Assembly: GCF_022095675.1 (NCBI RefSeq)
Contig: NZ_JAHYSG010000043.1
Coordinates: 27,544-91,543 of the forward strand
Source of the DNA: Dactylosporangium sp. AC04546
Lineage (GTDB): Bacteria; Actinomycetota; Actinomycetes; Mycobacteriales; Micromonosporaceae
Direction of reading: 5' to 3'
DNA length: 64,000 bases
The position numbers were made by a program, and so were the translations under genes. Of the stretch, positions 1-8,499 are shown in pieces; the stretch's first letter is position 1; the number at the start of each line of letters is the position of its first letter. Below the pieces are notes generated by a model. That model was given only the letters and a program-made list of their open reading frames with translations. It searched no databases and was not told the origin of the DNA.

Positions 1-319
1 CGATCTCGACCGCGGTCACCTCGGCCGCGCCGGCCAGCATCGCCGCGATCGCCACCAGCCCCGAACCGGCGGCCAGGTCGAGGACCCGCCGCCCGGCGAC
101 CAGCCCCGGCTCGTCCAGCACGTGCCGGGCCAGGGCCTGCCCGCCGGCCCACGCGAACGCCCAGAACGGCGGCGGCAGCTGCGCCCCGCCGTGGTCGGCC
201 TCGGTGCGCTGCCACAGCTCGATCGCCTCGTCGGCCTGGTGCAGCAGCACCTCCGGGACGAGCGGGACCTTCGCGAGGCGGGTGTTCGCGGTGACGAAAA
301 CAGCGGAATCGTTGGACAT
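1..319 (-). CDS. class I SAM-dependent methyltransferase (C-terminus cut off by window edge)
   Basis: Only the first ~106 residues are inside the window, and the frame runs open off the left edge. The start ATG (317-319) gives MSNDSAVFVTAN. Around residues 50-62 is PPPFWAFAWAGG, a stretch typical of PrmA/ETFB-lysine-type and nicotinamide N-methyltransferase-like enzymes. It is followed by the glycine-rich SAM motif I LDLAAGSGLVAIAA and the acidic motif end VTAVEI. The substrate cannot be told from the N-terminal half; protein lysine methylation is one possibility. The gene is divergent from the small membrane protein at 390. Confidence 0.8.
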   Translation of the reverse strand, partial: MSNDSAVFVTANTRLAKVPLVPEVLLHQADEAIELWQRTEADHGGAQLPPPFWAFAWAGGQALARHVLDEPGLVAGRRVLDLAAGSGLVAIAAMLAGAAEVTAVEI

Positions 320-389
320 CGCCGTCGACGCTACCAAGTCACTCCTGCGTGCGACGCCGCGCGTGGACCGTCCTCGGTACCGTCGATAC

Positions 390-497
390 ATGGGGGGCAA
401 TGCCGTATTCGTCTGGATCATCCTCGGCCTCGCGGTGGCCGTGCTGATCCTGATCGCCCTGTACGTGGACTCGTGGCGGCGCAAGGACGACGCCTAG
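390..497 (+). CDS. small single-pass membrane protein, 35 aa
   Basis: A short ORF from ATG 390. After MGGNA comes one hydrophobic helix (VFVWIILGLAVAVLILIALYV) and a basic, charged tail (SWRRKDDA), so it should sit in the membrane with the C-terminus inside. GATACATGG just before the start could be a -10 region. No family is recognised. It lies between the divergent methyltransferase and the ESX-like pair. The hydrophobicity and codon use look like a real small protein, but length alone gives little proof. Confidence 0.5.
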   Translation: MGGNAVFVWIILGLAVAVLILIALYVDSWRRKDDA

Positions 498-549
498 TTA
501 TCCACAGGCGGCGATCCGGTCTTCCGGCCGCTCCCGGGGGCCGCCGAGG

Positions 550-852
550 ATGGTGGGCATGCCACCACCGACGCCGGAGACCATCACCGCCGCGGTCGCG
601 GCGCTGCGCGACGACGCCGCCGCGTGGCTGACCGCTGCCATCGACCTGTCCCTCGTCCGGTTGCCGCCGCTCACGGTCGCTGAGTTGTCGGCCGTCGCGG
701 GGCATTGCTCCGTATTCATGGACGGTGCCACCGCGCTGCTCGCCTCCGGCTCGCTCGCCTGCGCCGCGACCGCGAACGCCCTGCAGACGGCCGCGGCGGG
801 GTATGAGCGGGACGAGGCGGCGGCCGTGCACCGCTTGCGACAGACGTGGTGA
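550..852 (+). CDS. small helical protein, ESX/WXG100-like partner
   Basis: A 100-residue, Ala-rich, all-helical protein (or 97 residues if ATG 559 is used). Its C-terminal stretch CAATANALQTAAAGYERDE resembles the second helix of proteins secreted by ESX-type systems in actinobacteria. It ends with TGA overlapping the GTG of the next ORF (GTGA), so the two are translationally coupled. The small first gene plus larger WSG-containing second gene is a common arrangement for ESX-related heteromers. I saw no secretion ATPase nearby, so the secretion role is inference. Confidence 0.6.
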   Translation: MVGMPPPTPETITAAVAALRDDAAAWLTAAIDLSLVRLPPLTVAELSAVAGHCSVFMDGATALLASGSLACAATANALQTAAAGYERDEAAAVHRLRQTW

Positions 853-1505
853 GCCCCCTCGGGGTCGAGGAGGTCCTGCGGCTGGCCCAGCGGCTCGCCG
901 ACCTGTGCGACGACCGGGAACTGCGCAGGCTCGTCCACGACGTGCGGGAACGGCTCGCGGTGATGGTGCACGAGCCGGGCGACCCGGTGGCACTCTGGCA
1001 TGCCGCCGACCGGTGGTCTTCCGTCGCGGCCACGGTGGGGCGGCGGGGCGATCTGCTCGGGGCGGACACGCTGCGGGCCGACAATCGGTGGAGCGGGCCG
1101 GCCGCCGACGCCTACCTCCAGGGGCTGCCCACCCAGCGGGCCGCGTTCGCCGACGCGGCCGGGGCCGCTTCGGCGGTCGCGACGGCGCTGCGGGACCTCG
1201 CCGTCGCCCTGGGCACCTTCTGGGCGGCGCTCGGCGTGGCGGTGTCGGCGCTCGCGGCGCGGCTGGCCGCGGCGGTCGCCGGCTGCGCCGTCCCCCTCGC
1301 GGTCCCCGCCGCGGCCGCTGCCGGGACCGCCGCGCTCGCCGAGTTCCTCGCCGTGGCCGGGCTGCTGCTCGGCAACCTCCACGAGACCGCCGGAAGGCTG
1401 CTGCGGGACCCGCCCGACCCGCGATGGCCCGCCCTCGCCGGCCCCGCGCTGGCGGACGGCAGCATGACCGACGGCAACGGCAGCGGCTGGCGGCTGCGCT
1501 ACTAG
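849..1505 (+). CDS. WXG100-like helical protein
   Basis: About 218 residues, GTG start overlapping the previous stop. The middle holds NRWSGPAADAYLQ, which matches the W-x-G turn and following helix of WXG100 proteins. It is followed by a long Ala-rich helical region (ALRDLAVALGTFWAALGVAV... LAARLAAAVAGC) that looks membrane-active or forms a hairpin, then a polar tail. It probably pairs with the upstream 100-aa protein. Some actinobacterial members of this group carry C-terminal toxin domains, but no enzymatic domain is visible here. Confidence 0.65.
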   Translation: MSPLGVEEVLRLAQRLADLCDDRELRRLVHDVRERLAVMVHEPGDPVALWHAADRWSSVAATVGRRGDLLGADTLRADNRWSGPAADAYLQGLPTQRAAFADAAGAASAVATALRDLAVALGTFWAALGVAVSALAARLAAAVAGCAVPLAVPAAAAAGTAALAEFLAVAGLLLGNLHETAGRLLRDPPDPRWPALAGPALADGSMTDGNGSGWRLRY

Positions 1506-1536
1506 GCCCAGGACCGGCACCCTATGTCTGTTGCGT

Positions 1537-1576
1537 GATATTCCTGTTGGGAATATTTATTCGGGGCAGGAATATC
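1537..1576. promoter_or_regulatory. AT-rich inverted-repeat cluster, probable operator
   Basis: GATATTCCTG (1537-1546) and CAGGAATATC (1567-1576) are perfect 10-bp inverted arms. Between them lies a second small palindrome, GAATA-TT-TATTC (1551-1562). The block is strikingly AT-rich for this genome and sits 78 nt before the glycosylase GTG. It is most simply a regulator binding region for the downstream gene; the regulator is unknown. Confidence 0.5.
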
Positions 1577-1653
1577 GCTCAGTGCACACCATGCTCCCGG
1601 GAGACGGCCGCGGGGAGATCGGGCGGCGCGGCGGGTGCGGTACTAATGAGGCC

Positions 1654-2820
1654 GTGAAACCGCACATCGACACCGCCCAGCGGCAGGCCCGGCTCGCCTG
1701 GCGGCACGGGCTGGCCGGGCCCGTCACCGCCGGGCACGGGCCGCCCGACGTCGCCGCCGGGCTGGTCGCGCTGCACGCCACCGACGCCGCCACCGTCCAC
1801 CTGTCCATCGCCGCCCGCCTGCACACCCCGCTGGTCGAGGGCGTAGAGCAGGCGCTGTACCGCGACCGCACGCTCGTGCGGATGCTCGGCATGCGGCGCA
1901 CGATGTTCGTCGTGCCGGTCGGGTTCGCGCCGGTCGTGCAGGCCGCCGCGACCCGCGCGATCGCCGCCGCCCAGCGGCAGCTGCTGGTCAAGCACCTGCG
2001 GGAGTGCGGGGTCGGCGACGCCGGCTGGCTGGCCGACGTGGAGGCGTCGACATATGCGGCGCTGCTCGCCCGGGGCAGCGCGACCGCCGCGCAGCTGGCC
2101 GCCGACGAGCCGCGGCTGCGGACCGAGCTGACGTTCCCGCAGGGCAGCCAGTACGCCACCAGCCGGGTGCTGTTCCTGCTGTCCGCCGACGGCCGCATCG
2201 TGCGGGGCCGGCCGGTCGGGTCGTGGCTGAGCAGCCAGTACGCGTGGTCGCCGACCGCCGCATGGCTCGGCGCCGACCTGCCGGAGCTCGACCCCGTGCA
2301 GGCGCGGGCCGAGCTGGTGCGGGCCTGGCTGGCGCGGTACGGGCCGGGCACCCTGGCCGACCTGAAGTGGTGGACCGGCTGGACCGTGACCCAGACCCGG
2401 GCGGCCCTGAAGGCGCTGGAGGCGGTCGAGGTGACGCTCGACGGCGGCGACACCGGCTGGGTCCTGCCCGACGACGTCGACCCGGTCGAACCGCCGCCGC
2501 CGTGGGTGGCGCTGCTGCCCGGCCTCGACCCGACCATGATGGGCTGGGTGTCGCGGGAGTGGTACCTCGGCCCGCACGCGCCGCAGCTGTTCGACCGCAC
2601 CGGAAACGCCGGCCCGACGGTGTGGGCCGACGGGCGCGTGATCGGCGGCTGGGGCTGCCCGCCGTCCGGCGGCTCGGCCGTCGAGCTGCTGCAGGACGTG
2701 CCGGCGTCGGTCCGCGCGGCGGTGGCGACGGCCGCCGGGGAGCTGTCGGGCTGGCTGGACGGTGTGCGGGTGACACCCCGGTTCCGCACGCCGCTGGAGA
2801 AGCGCCTCGCCGGCACCTGA
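1654..2820 (+). CDS. winged-helix DNA-binding protein, AlkZ/YcaQ-like (HTH_42) DNA glycosylase family
   Basis: 388 residues, the usual length for HTH_42 proteins. The GTG at 1654 gives VKPHIDTAQRQARLAWRHGL; ATG 1531 would add 41 residues that do not look like protein. Features of the family: the N-terminal LVALHATDAATVHLSIAAR, then MLGMRRTMFVVP, SRVLFLLSADGRIVRG (winged helix), WGPT/YGPGTLADLKWWTGW and the C-terminal VWADGRVIGGW. AlkZ and YcaQ members excise bulky alkylated bases or unhook interstrand crosslinks; antibiotic producers use some for self-resistance. Substrate is unknown here. Confidence 0.8.
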   Translation: MKPHIDTAQRQARLAWRHGLAGPVTAGHGPPDVAAGLVALHATDAATVHLSIAARLHTPLVEGVEQALYRDRTLVRMLGMRRTMFVVPVGFAPVVQAAATRAIAAAQRQLLVKHLRECGVGDAGWLADVEASTYAALLARGSATAAQLAADEPRLRTELTFPQGSQYATSRVLFLLSADGRIVRGRPVGSWLSSQYAWSPTAAWLGADLPELDPVQARAELVRAWLARYGPGTLADLKWWTGWTVTQTRAALKALEAVEVTLDGGDTGWVLPDDVDPVEPPPPWVALLPGLDPTMMGWVSREWYLGPHAPQLFDRTGNAGPTVWADGRVIGGWGCPPSGGSAVELLQDVPASVRAAVATAAGELSGWLDGVRVTPRFRTPLEKRLAGT

Positions 2821-2909
2821 CAGGGCCCGACATGACATGGCCGGCCGTCGGGCGCATCTGACCGACCGCACGGCTGACTCCACGGCGCGTCATCGGCGAT
2901 GATGACGAC

Positions 2910-5174
2910 GTGTCCGCGGGGCCCGGTGAGCTCCCTGCCGTACGGCGGTCGCGCCGCAGCCCGGCGGTGGTGGCGATCGTCATCGTCGTGCTGGGCGTCG
3001 TCGGCGTCGCCGTCCGGCTGGACGCCGCCGACGACGGCACGATCCTGCCGCTGGGCTGGTCGGCGCTGCGCCCCGATGCCGTCGTCGTCGTGGTCCCCGA
3101 CCCCGGCGGGACCACCCTGCGCACCGGTGATCTGGTCACCTCGATCGGCGGGCACCGCCTCGCCGACGGCCTCGGCACACTGCAGCGGCCCGAGCCCGGT
3201 GCCGCGATCCCCTACGACGTCACCCGGGACGGGTCGGCGCCGGCGCCGGTCGTCCGGGTCGAACGACCCGCGATCCGGCCGCTGGCCGACCAGGCGTGGG
3301 GCAACCTCGCCTTCGTGCTCGCGCTGGCCGTCCTCGCCGCCGCGCTCTACGTCCGCCGCCCCGAGGAACCGTCGACCGGACCGCTGCTGGTACTCGGGGC
3401 CGGCCTGCTCGGCAGCACCGCCGTCGTGGTCGCCGGGCTCCCCGCGCTCGCCCTGGCCACCGGCGGGCCGGTGTTCTGGCTGTTCCAGCTCAACACCATC
3501 GGGGTCTACTCGGTCGCCTGGGGCGGCCTGCTCGCGTTCTCGCTGACGTTCATCGGCGGGCATCCCTGGGGCGGTCGCCGGGCCGTGCGGATCGCGTACG
3601 CCGGGCCGCTGGCCGTCATGCTGGCGTGGACGGCGATCGCCGGGCTCCTCGCGCCGAACCAGCTGCGCTGGCTGGCCCTGGTGCACAGCGGGCAGACCGC
3701 GGTCGCCGCCGCGGCGCTGCTGGTCAGCGTGGTGTCCGGCGTCGTCGCCTACCGGGCGGTGACGGATCCGCTGATGCGCAGCCGGTTGCGCTGGCTCGGC
3801 GGTGGCGGCGCTGCCGCCGCCCTGGTCAGCATCCTCGGCTGGCACCTGCCGCAGCTGGTGACCGGGGACCAGCTGCTGCCGTGGGGCGACCTGGGCCTGG
3901 CCGGGTTGCCGTTCGTCGCCGCGATCGGGGTGGCGCTGCGCCGGCAGTACCTGTTCGACATCGAACGGCTGGCGAACCGGTCCCTTGCGTACGCCGCGAC
4001 GGTCGCCGTCCTGGTGGCCGGGTACGCGATCGTGGTGGCGCTGCTGGTCAGCGGCCTGCACCTGTCGGACACGGTCGCGGCCGCCCTGGCCGCCGCGGCG
4101 GCGGCGGTCACGCTGGCCCCGCTGCGCACGGCCGCGCAGCGGGCCGTCGACCGGCTGATGTACGGCGACCGCCACGACCCGGCCGGAGCGCTGGACCGGC
4201 TCGGGGCCCGCCTCGGCTCGGCGATGCTGCCGGCCGACGTGCTGCCCGCGGTGGTGCAGACCGTGGCCAGCTCGCTGCGCGTGCCGTACGCGGCGATCGA
4301 CCTCGCGGACGGCGCGGGCGGTTTCCAGCTCGCCGCCGAGTACGGCGCGCCGACCGAGCCGGTGCACGTGGAGCCGCTGCACTATCAGCGGCAGTCGGTC
4401 GGCCGGCTGCGGGTGTCGGCGCGCGGGCGCGACGATCCGCTCGACGCGGCGGACGTGGCGCTGCTCGGCTCGCTCGCGCGGCAGGCCGGGCTGGCGGTGC
4501 AGGCCGTGCGGCTGCACGACGACCTGGTGCGGTCCCGGGCCGACGTGGTCGCCTCACGGGAGGACGAGCGGCGGCGGCTGCGCCGGGACCTGCACGACGG
4601 GCTCGGCCCGACGCTGGCCGCGATCGGGCTGAAGGCCGAGCTGGCCGCCCGTGACGTGCCCGCCGGGTCGGCGGCGCACGCGCTGCTCGCCGAGATCTCG
4701 GCCGAGGCGACCGCCTCGGTGACCGACGTGCGGCGCCTGGTGGAGGCGCTGCGGCCGCCCGCCCTCGACGAGCTCGGCCTGGTCGGGGCGGTGCGGTCCC
4801 GGGCGGCCGCGCTCGCCGGCGCGGTCGCCATCGAGGTCCGCGGCGAGGACGACGGTTCCGCGTCGGCGTCGCTACCGGCGGCGGTGGAGACGGCGGCCTA
4901 CCGCATCGCCGTGGAGGCGATGACCAACGTGGTACGGCACAGCGGCGCGACCTCCTGCACGGTGCTCATCGCGCGGCGTCCGGACTCGGTCGAGGTGACC
5001 GTGGCCGACGACGGCCGCGGGCTGGATCCCGCGCGGCCGGACGGGGTCGGCCTGCGGTCGATCCGTGAGCGCGCCGCCGAGGTCGGCGGCGAATGGTCGA
5101 TAGGCTCCACGGCCGGGGGCGGCACCCTCGTGCACGCGCATCTGCCGCTGCCCCCGGGCGGGAGGACAAGATGA
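2910..5174 (+). CDS. membrane sensor histidine kinase (HisKA_3 type) with PDZ-like sensor segment
   Basis: 754 residues. One TM helix near residues 22-40 is followed by an extracytoplasmic segment that looks PDZ-like (VVPDPGGTTLRTGDLVTSIGG, ~55-125). Then come about eight more TM helices (~135-400), a GAF-like region (~425-520), the HisKA_3 dimerisation helix with phospho-acceptor His in RRDLHDGLGPTLAAIGLK (about His562), and the HATPase domain (MTNVVRHSGA N-box, VADDGRGL G1-box). It overlaps the response regulator by ATGA, so they form one two-component system. The architecture resembles ComP/LiaS-like kinases; the signal is unknown. Confidence 0.88.
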   Translation: MSAGPGELPAVRRSRRSPAVVAIVIVVLGVVGVAVRLDAADDGTILPLGWSALRPDAVVVVVPDPGGTTLRTGDLVTSIGGHRLADGLGTLQRPEPGAAIPYDVTRDGSAPAPVVRVERPAIRPLADQAWGNLAFVLALAVLAAALYVRRPEEPSTGPLLVLGAGLLGSTAVVVAGLPALALATGGPVFWLFQLNTIGVYSVAWGGLLAFSLTFIGGHPWGGRRAVRIAYAGPLAVMLAWTAIAGLLAPNQLRWLALVHSGQTAVAAAALLVSVVSGVVAYRAVTDPLMRSRLRWLGGGGAAAALVSILGWHLPQLVTGDQLLPWGDLGLAGLPFVAAIGVALRRQYLFDIERLANRSLAYAATVAVLVAGYAIVVALLVSGLHLSDTVAAALAAAAAAVTLAPLRTAAQRAVDRLMYGDRHDPAGALDRLGARLGSAMLPADVLPAVVQTVASSLRVPYAAIDLADGAGGFQLAAEYGAPTEPVHVEPLHYQRQSVGRLRVSARGRDDPLDAADVALLGSLARQAGLAVQAVRLHDDLVRSRADVVASREDERRRLRRDLHDGLGPTLAAIGLKAELAARDVPAGSAAHALLAEISAEATASVTDVRRLVEALRPPALDELGLVGAVRSRAAALAGAVAIEVRGEDDGSASASLPAAVETAAYRIAVEAMTNVVRHSGATSCTVLIARRPDSVEVTVADDGRGLDPARPDGVGLRSIRERAAEVGGEWSIGSTAGGGTLVHAHLPLPPGGRTR

Positions 5175-5824
5175 TCCGGCTGCTGATCGCCGACGACCAC
5201 CCGATGTTCGTGTCCGGGCTGACGGCGCTGCTCGACGCCGAGGAGGACATGAGCGTCGTCGCGGTCGCCGCGACCGGCGCGGATGCGCTGCGCGCCGCGA
5301 CCGAGCAGGCACCGGACGTCGCGGTGCTGGACGTGAACATGCCCGGCGGCGACGGGCTGACGGTCGCGGCGGGGCTGCGGGCGGCCGGGCTGCCAACCCG
5401 GGCGCTGATCCTCACGATGTTCGACGACGACGAGAACGTGCTCGCCGCGTTGCGCGCCGGTGCCTACGGGTACGCGCTCAAGGGCTCCGGCCCGCAGGAG
5501 ATCCTGGCGGCGGTGCGCGCGGTCGCCCGCGGCGAGGCCGTCTTCGGCGCCGGGGTCGCCGCGAAGCTGCTCGGCCACTTCGCCCGCGCGGCGTCGGCGT
5601 CGCCGTTTCCCCAGCTGACCGAGCGGGAGCACGAGGTGCTCGGGCTGCTCGCGCGCGGCATGGACAACACGGCCATCGCCCGGCGGCTCGGCATCAGCGG
5701 CAAGACGGTGCGCAACCACGTCTCGAACGTGATCATGAAGCTGCACGTGGCCGACCGGTCCGGCGCCATCCTGCGCGCCCGCGAGGCCGGGCTGGGCGGG
5801 ATGGGCGGGTCCGAGCCGCGCTGA
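5171..5824 (+). CDS. NarL/FixJ-family response regulator
   Basis: 217 residues starting at ATG 5171 inside the kinase stop. The receiver domain begins MIRLLIADDHPMF (acidic pair D8, D9) with the phospho-acceptor Asp54 in VAVLDVNMPGGDGL and the Thr/Lys switch residues in ALILTMFDDDE and ALKGSG. The C-terminal LuxR-type HTH is QLTEREHEVLGLLARGMDN...GKTVRNHVSNVIMKL. Its likely direct target is the downstream membrane protein/multicopper oxidase operon, whose leader has a GGGAC...GTCCC palindrome. Confidence 0.93.
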   Translation: MIRLLIADDHPMFVSGLTALLDAEEDMSVVAVAATGADALRAATEQAPDVAVLDVNMPGGDGLTVAAGLRAAGLPTRALILTMFDDDENVLAALRAGAYGYALKGSGPQEILAAVRAVARGEAVFGAGVAAKLLGHFARAASASPFPQLTEREHEVLGLLARGMDNTAIARRLGISGKTVRNHVSNVIMKLHVADRSGAILRAREAGLGGMGGSEPR

Positions 5825-5838
5825 ACCGCCCGGCCGGG

Positions 5839-5855
5839 ACGGGACATCGTCCCGT
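5839..5855. promoter_or_regulatory. candidate NarL-type operator palindrome
   Basis: ACGGGAC-ATC-GTCCCGT has perfect 7-bp arms, followed by another GGGAC at 5862-5866. It lies between the response regulator and the DUF6220-like/multicopper oxidase operon. The core resembles the GGGAC...GTCCC half-sites bound by DevR/NarL-type regulators, though spacing here is 3 rather than 4 nt. The link to the adjacent regulator is inference. Confidence 0.45.
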
Positions 5856-5921
5856 GACACCGGGACACCCCTCCCCGGACGCTGACGGCACCACACAGCC
5901 GAGGCGAGGGGAAGAACGGTC

Positions 5922-6392
5922 ATGAGAACGGTCTACAAGGTCCTGGCGTACGCCGTCGCGGCCGAGGTCGTCGTCCAGGCGATGATGATCGCGTGGGCGG
6001 TGGCCGGCCTCGGCGTCTGGGTCGACGGCGGCGGCGTCTTCGACAAGTCGGTGATGGAGAGCGAGCAGGTGCCGTTCACCGAGGTCGCCGGGATCATCGT
6101 CCACGGGATCAACGGCGGGCTGCTCATCCCGATCCTCGCCCTGCTGCTGCTCATCTCGTCGTTCTTCGCGAAGGTGCCCGGCGGGATCAAGTTCGGCGCG
6201 CTCGTCCTGGTGCTGGTGGCCGTCCAGACGACGCTCGGCTACGCCGGCCACGGCCTGCCGGTCGCGGGCCTGCTGCACGGCGGCAACGCGCTGCTGCTGT
6301 TCGCCACCGCCCTCTACACCGCGCGCCGGGTCGGCCGGGCGTCCGCGAAGGCGACCGAGCCGGCCGGCGAGCAGGTCGCGAGCGGGGTCTGA
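5922..6392 (+). CDS. four-TM membrane protein, DUF6220-like
   Basis: 156 residues, ATG 5922 preceded by GAGGGGAAG. Four hydrophobic helices are visible: residues ~8-28, 52-74 (GIIVHGINGGLLIPILALLLL), 84-100 and 107-128. Conserved-looking histidines (IIVHGING, GYAGHGLPV, LLHGGNALL) sit at helix ends, as in small b-type cytochrome-like or DUF6220 proteins; heme binding is only a possibility. It is followed after 6 nt by a multicopper oxidase, so the two are probably one redox-related operon under the upstream two-component system. Confidence 0.72.
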   Translation: MRTVYKVLAYAVAAEVVVQAMMIAWAVAGLGVWVDGGGVFDKSVMESEQVPFTEVAGIIVHGINGGLLIPILALLLLISSFFAKVPGGIKFGALVLVLVAVQTTLGYAGHGLPVAGLLHGGNALLLFATALYTARRVGRASAKATEPAGEQVASGV

Positions 6393-6398
6393 CCGGCG

Positions 6399-7862
6399 AT
6401 GCCGCGCACCCGCCGGATCCGCCTCGCCATCGCCGTCGCCGCGACGCTGGTCATCGTCGGCCCGCTCGCCTGGCTGTGGCAGGACAGCCGGCTACCTCGG
6501 CAGTACTCGATCATGTCGATGGGGCACGCGGACCACGGCGGCGGCGCGCAGGGCCAGCACGCCGGCCACGACGGGCACGGCGGACGGGACATCACCACGC
6601 TCGTCGCGGACCGCGGGCGGCCCGCGGACGTCGCGGTGACGCTGACCGCGCGGCAGGAGCGGTTCAAGCTCGCGTCGGGCCGCACGGTGGACGGCTACAC
6701 GCTCAACGGCGCCTCGCCCGGCCCGACGATCACCGCCCGGGCCGGGCAGCTGGTGCAGGTACGGCTGGTCAACGACAACGTCCCCGCCGGCATCACGCTG
6801 CACTGGCACGGCGTCGACGTGCCCAATGCCGAGGACGGCGTGGCCGGGGTGACCCAGGACGCCGTGCGCCCGGGGGCCGAGCACGTCTACCGGTTCGTCG
6901 CGCCGGCGCCGGGAACCTTCTGGTACCACTCCCACCAGGTCTCGCACGAGCAGGTGGCCCGCGGCCTGTTCGGGGCCCTGGTGGTGCTCCCGGCGGACCC
7001 GCCCACGGTCGACGTCGTCGCGCTCACCCACGTCTACGACGGGGTGCGCACGATCAACGGCGACAGCCGCGACCTACGCGTGGCCGCCGGGCCGGGGACG
7101 GTCGCCAGGGTGCGCCTGATCAACAGCGACAACGGCCCGATGTCGGCCTGGGTGGCGGGCACGCCGTACCGGGTGGTCGCCGTCGACGGTACCGACGTGC
7201 ACGGGCCCACCCCGGTCTCCGACACGTCGTTGCTCGTCACGGCGGGCGGCCGGGCCGACCTGGAGATCACCATGCCGGACAATGGCTCGCCGGTGCGCGT
7301 GCAGGTCGGCGGCGGACTGTCGGTGATCCTGGGCTCCGGCGAACCGCCCCGCGTCGCGCAGCCGGCCAAGGCGCTGGACCTGCTCGGCTACGGCGCCCCG
7401 GCACCGCTGGGGTTCGACCCGGGCGCGGCCGGGCGCACCTTCCGGTACGAGATCGGCCGTCGGCCGGGCTTCGTCGCCGGCCGCCCCGGCATGTTCTGGA
7501 CGATCAACGGCCACCTGTACCCGGACGTTCCGATGTACACGGTCGCCGAGGGCGACGTGGTGCGCATGACGATCGTCAACTCCAGCGGCGAGGTGCACCC
7601 GATGCACCTGCACGGCCACCACGCGGTGGTGCTCAGCCGCGACGGCGTACGCGCGACCGGCAGCCCGTGGTGGTTCGACTCGCTCAACGTCGGCGACGGG
7701 GAGCGCTACGAGATCGCGTTCGTGGCGGACAACCCGGGGATCTGGGCGGATCACTGCCACAACCTCAAGCACGCGGCCGACGGGCTGGTCGCGCACCTGA
7801 TGTACGCGGGATACACGACGCCGTTCCTCCTCGGCGCGGCGACCGGCAACAGCCCGGAGTGA
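6399..7862 (+). CDS. membrane-anchored or secreted multicopper oxidase
   Basis: 487 residues. An N-terminal TM/signal anchor (IRLAIAVAATLVIVGPLAWLW) is followed by a His-rich spacer (MGHADHGGGAQGQHAGHDGHGG), possibly a copper-binding lead. All four copper motifs are present: HWHG (~136), WYHSHQ (~178), HPMHLHGHH (~402) and ADHCHNLKHA (~450), so T1 and T2/T3 centres should be complete. The cupredoxin start is VDGYTLNGASPGPTITARAG. Members oxidise Cu(I), phenols or metals outside the membrane. The neighbouring four-TM protein may be its partner. Confidence 0.92.
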   Translation: MPRTRRIRLAIAVAATLVIVGPLAWLWQDSRLPRQYSIMSMGHADHGGGAQGQHAGHDGHGGRDITTLVADRGRPADVAVTLTARQERFKLASGRTVDGYTLNGASPGPTITARAGQLVQVRLVNDNVPAGITLHWHGVDVPNAEDGVAGVTQDAVRPGAEHVYRFVAPAPGTFWYHSHQVSHEQVARGLFGALVVLPADPPTVDVVALTHVYDGVRTINGDSRDLRVAAGPGTVARVRLINSDNGPMSAWVAGTPYRVVAVDGTDVHGPTPVSDTSLLVTAGGRADLEITMPDNGSPVRVQVGGGLSVILGSGEPPRVAQPAKALDLLGYGAPAPLGFDPGAAGRTFRYEIGRRPGFVAGRPGMFWTINGHLYPDVPMYTVAEGDVVRMTIVNSSGEVHPMHLHGHHAVVLSRDGVRATGSPWWFDSLNVGDGERYEIAFVADNPGIWADHCHNLKHAADGLVAHLMYAGYTTPFLLGAATGNSPE

Positions 7863-7865
7863 GAG

Positions 7866-8474
7866 GTGAGCCCGATGCGATGGTGGGCCCTCGCCAGCGG
7901 TGTGATCGGCCTGGCCGCCGACCTGCTCCTGGTGGCGTTCTACGCGGTGGCGCAGCCCTGGACGGACGCACCGCACGAGACGTCGCTCGGCACTGCCAAC
8001 GACTACCTGGTGATCTTCCAGTTCGCCGCGTTGCTGCCGGTCGCCGTCGGCCTGGGCCGGCTGCTGCCGCCGGCCCGCCGGGTCCGGGTGTGGACCGCGA
8101 TCGGGGCGGGCGCCTGCGTGGCCGTGGTGGTGCTCCAGGTACTGCTGGTCACCGGCGTGCTCCCGTTCGACGTCCAGGTCGGCCTGGTCTCGGCCGGGAG
8201 CGTGGCGTCGATGCTGTGGGCCGGGGCGATCAGCGACAGCCCGGCGAACTCCGCGCCGGTGCGGCGCCTGGGCCGGATCCTGCTGGCCGGCGTGCCGGTG
8301 GCGATGCTGGCGTTCCTCGCCGGCACGGTCGTCACGGTCGCGGCGGGCGTCGACTGGGCCTGGGTGGCGGGCGGGGCCGTGGGCACGATCCTGTGGTTCC
8401 TCTTCCCGCTCTGGGCTGTGCTGCTCGGCCTCACGTCACCGGTCCGGACGCCGCTGCCGGCCGCGGAGCGGTGA
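7866..8474 (+). CDS. six-TM membrane protein of unknown function
   Basis: 202 residues, GTG 7866 (an ATG at 7875 is an alternative), only 3 nt after the multicopper oxidase stop, so co-transcribed. About six TM helices: GVIGLAADLLLVAFYAV, FQFAALLPVAVGLGRLL, IGAGACVAVVVLQVLLVTGVL, VSAGSVASMLWAGAI, ILLAGVPVAMLAFLAGTVV and AVGTILWFLFPLWAVLLGL. It looks like DUF4386-type proteins, but I cannot assign it. A role alongside the oxidase is inferred from position only. Confidence 0.72.
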   Translation: MSPMRWWALASGVIGLAADLLLVAFYAVAQPWTDAPHETSLGTANDYLVIFQFAALLPVAVGLGRLLPPARRVRVWTAIGAGACVAVVVLQVLLVTGVLPFDVQVGLVSAGSVASMLWAGAISDSPANSAPVRRLGRILLAGVPVAMLAFLAGTVVTVAAGVDWAWVAGGAVGTILWFLFPLWAVLLGLTSPVRTPLPAAER

Positions 8475-8499
8475 TGACGAAGCAGGCTAAGGTCGATGC

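Noticed and set aside
1557..4517. Very long minus-strand ORF (986 codons) opposite the glycosylase and kinase genes.
   Set aside because: High-GC shadow frame: arginine/proline/histidine-rich, no domain, while the plus-strand genes in the same place show clear motifs.
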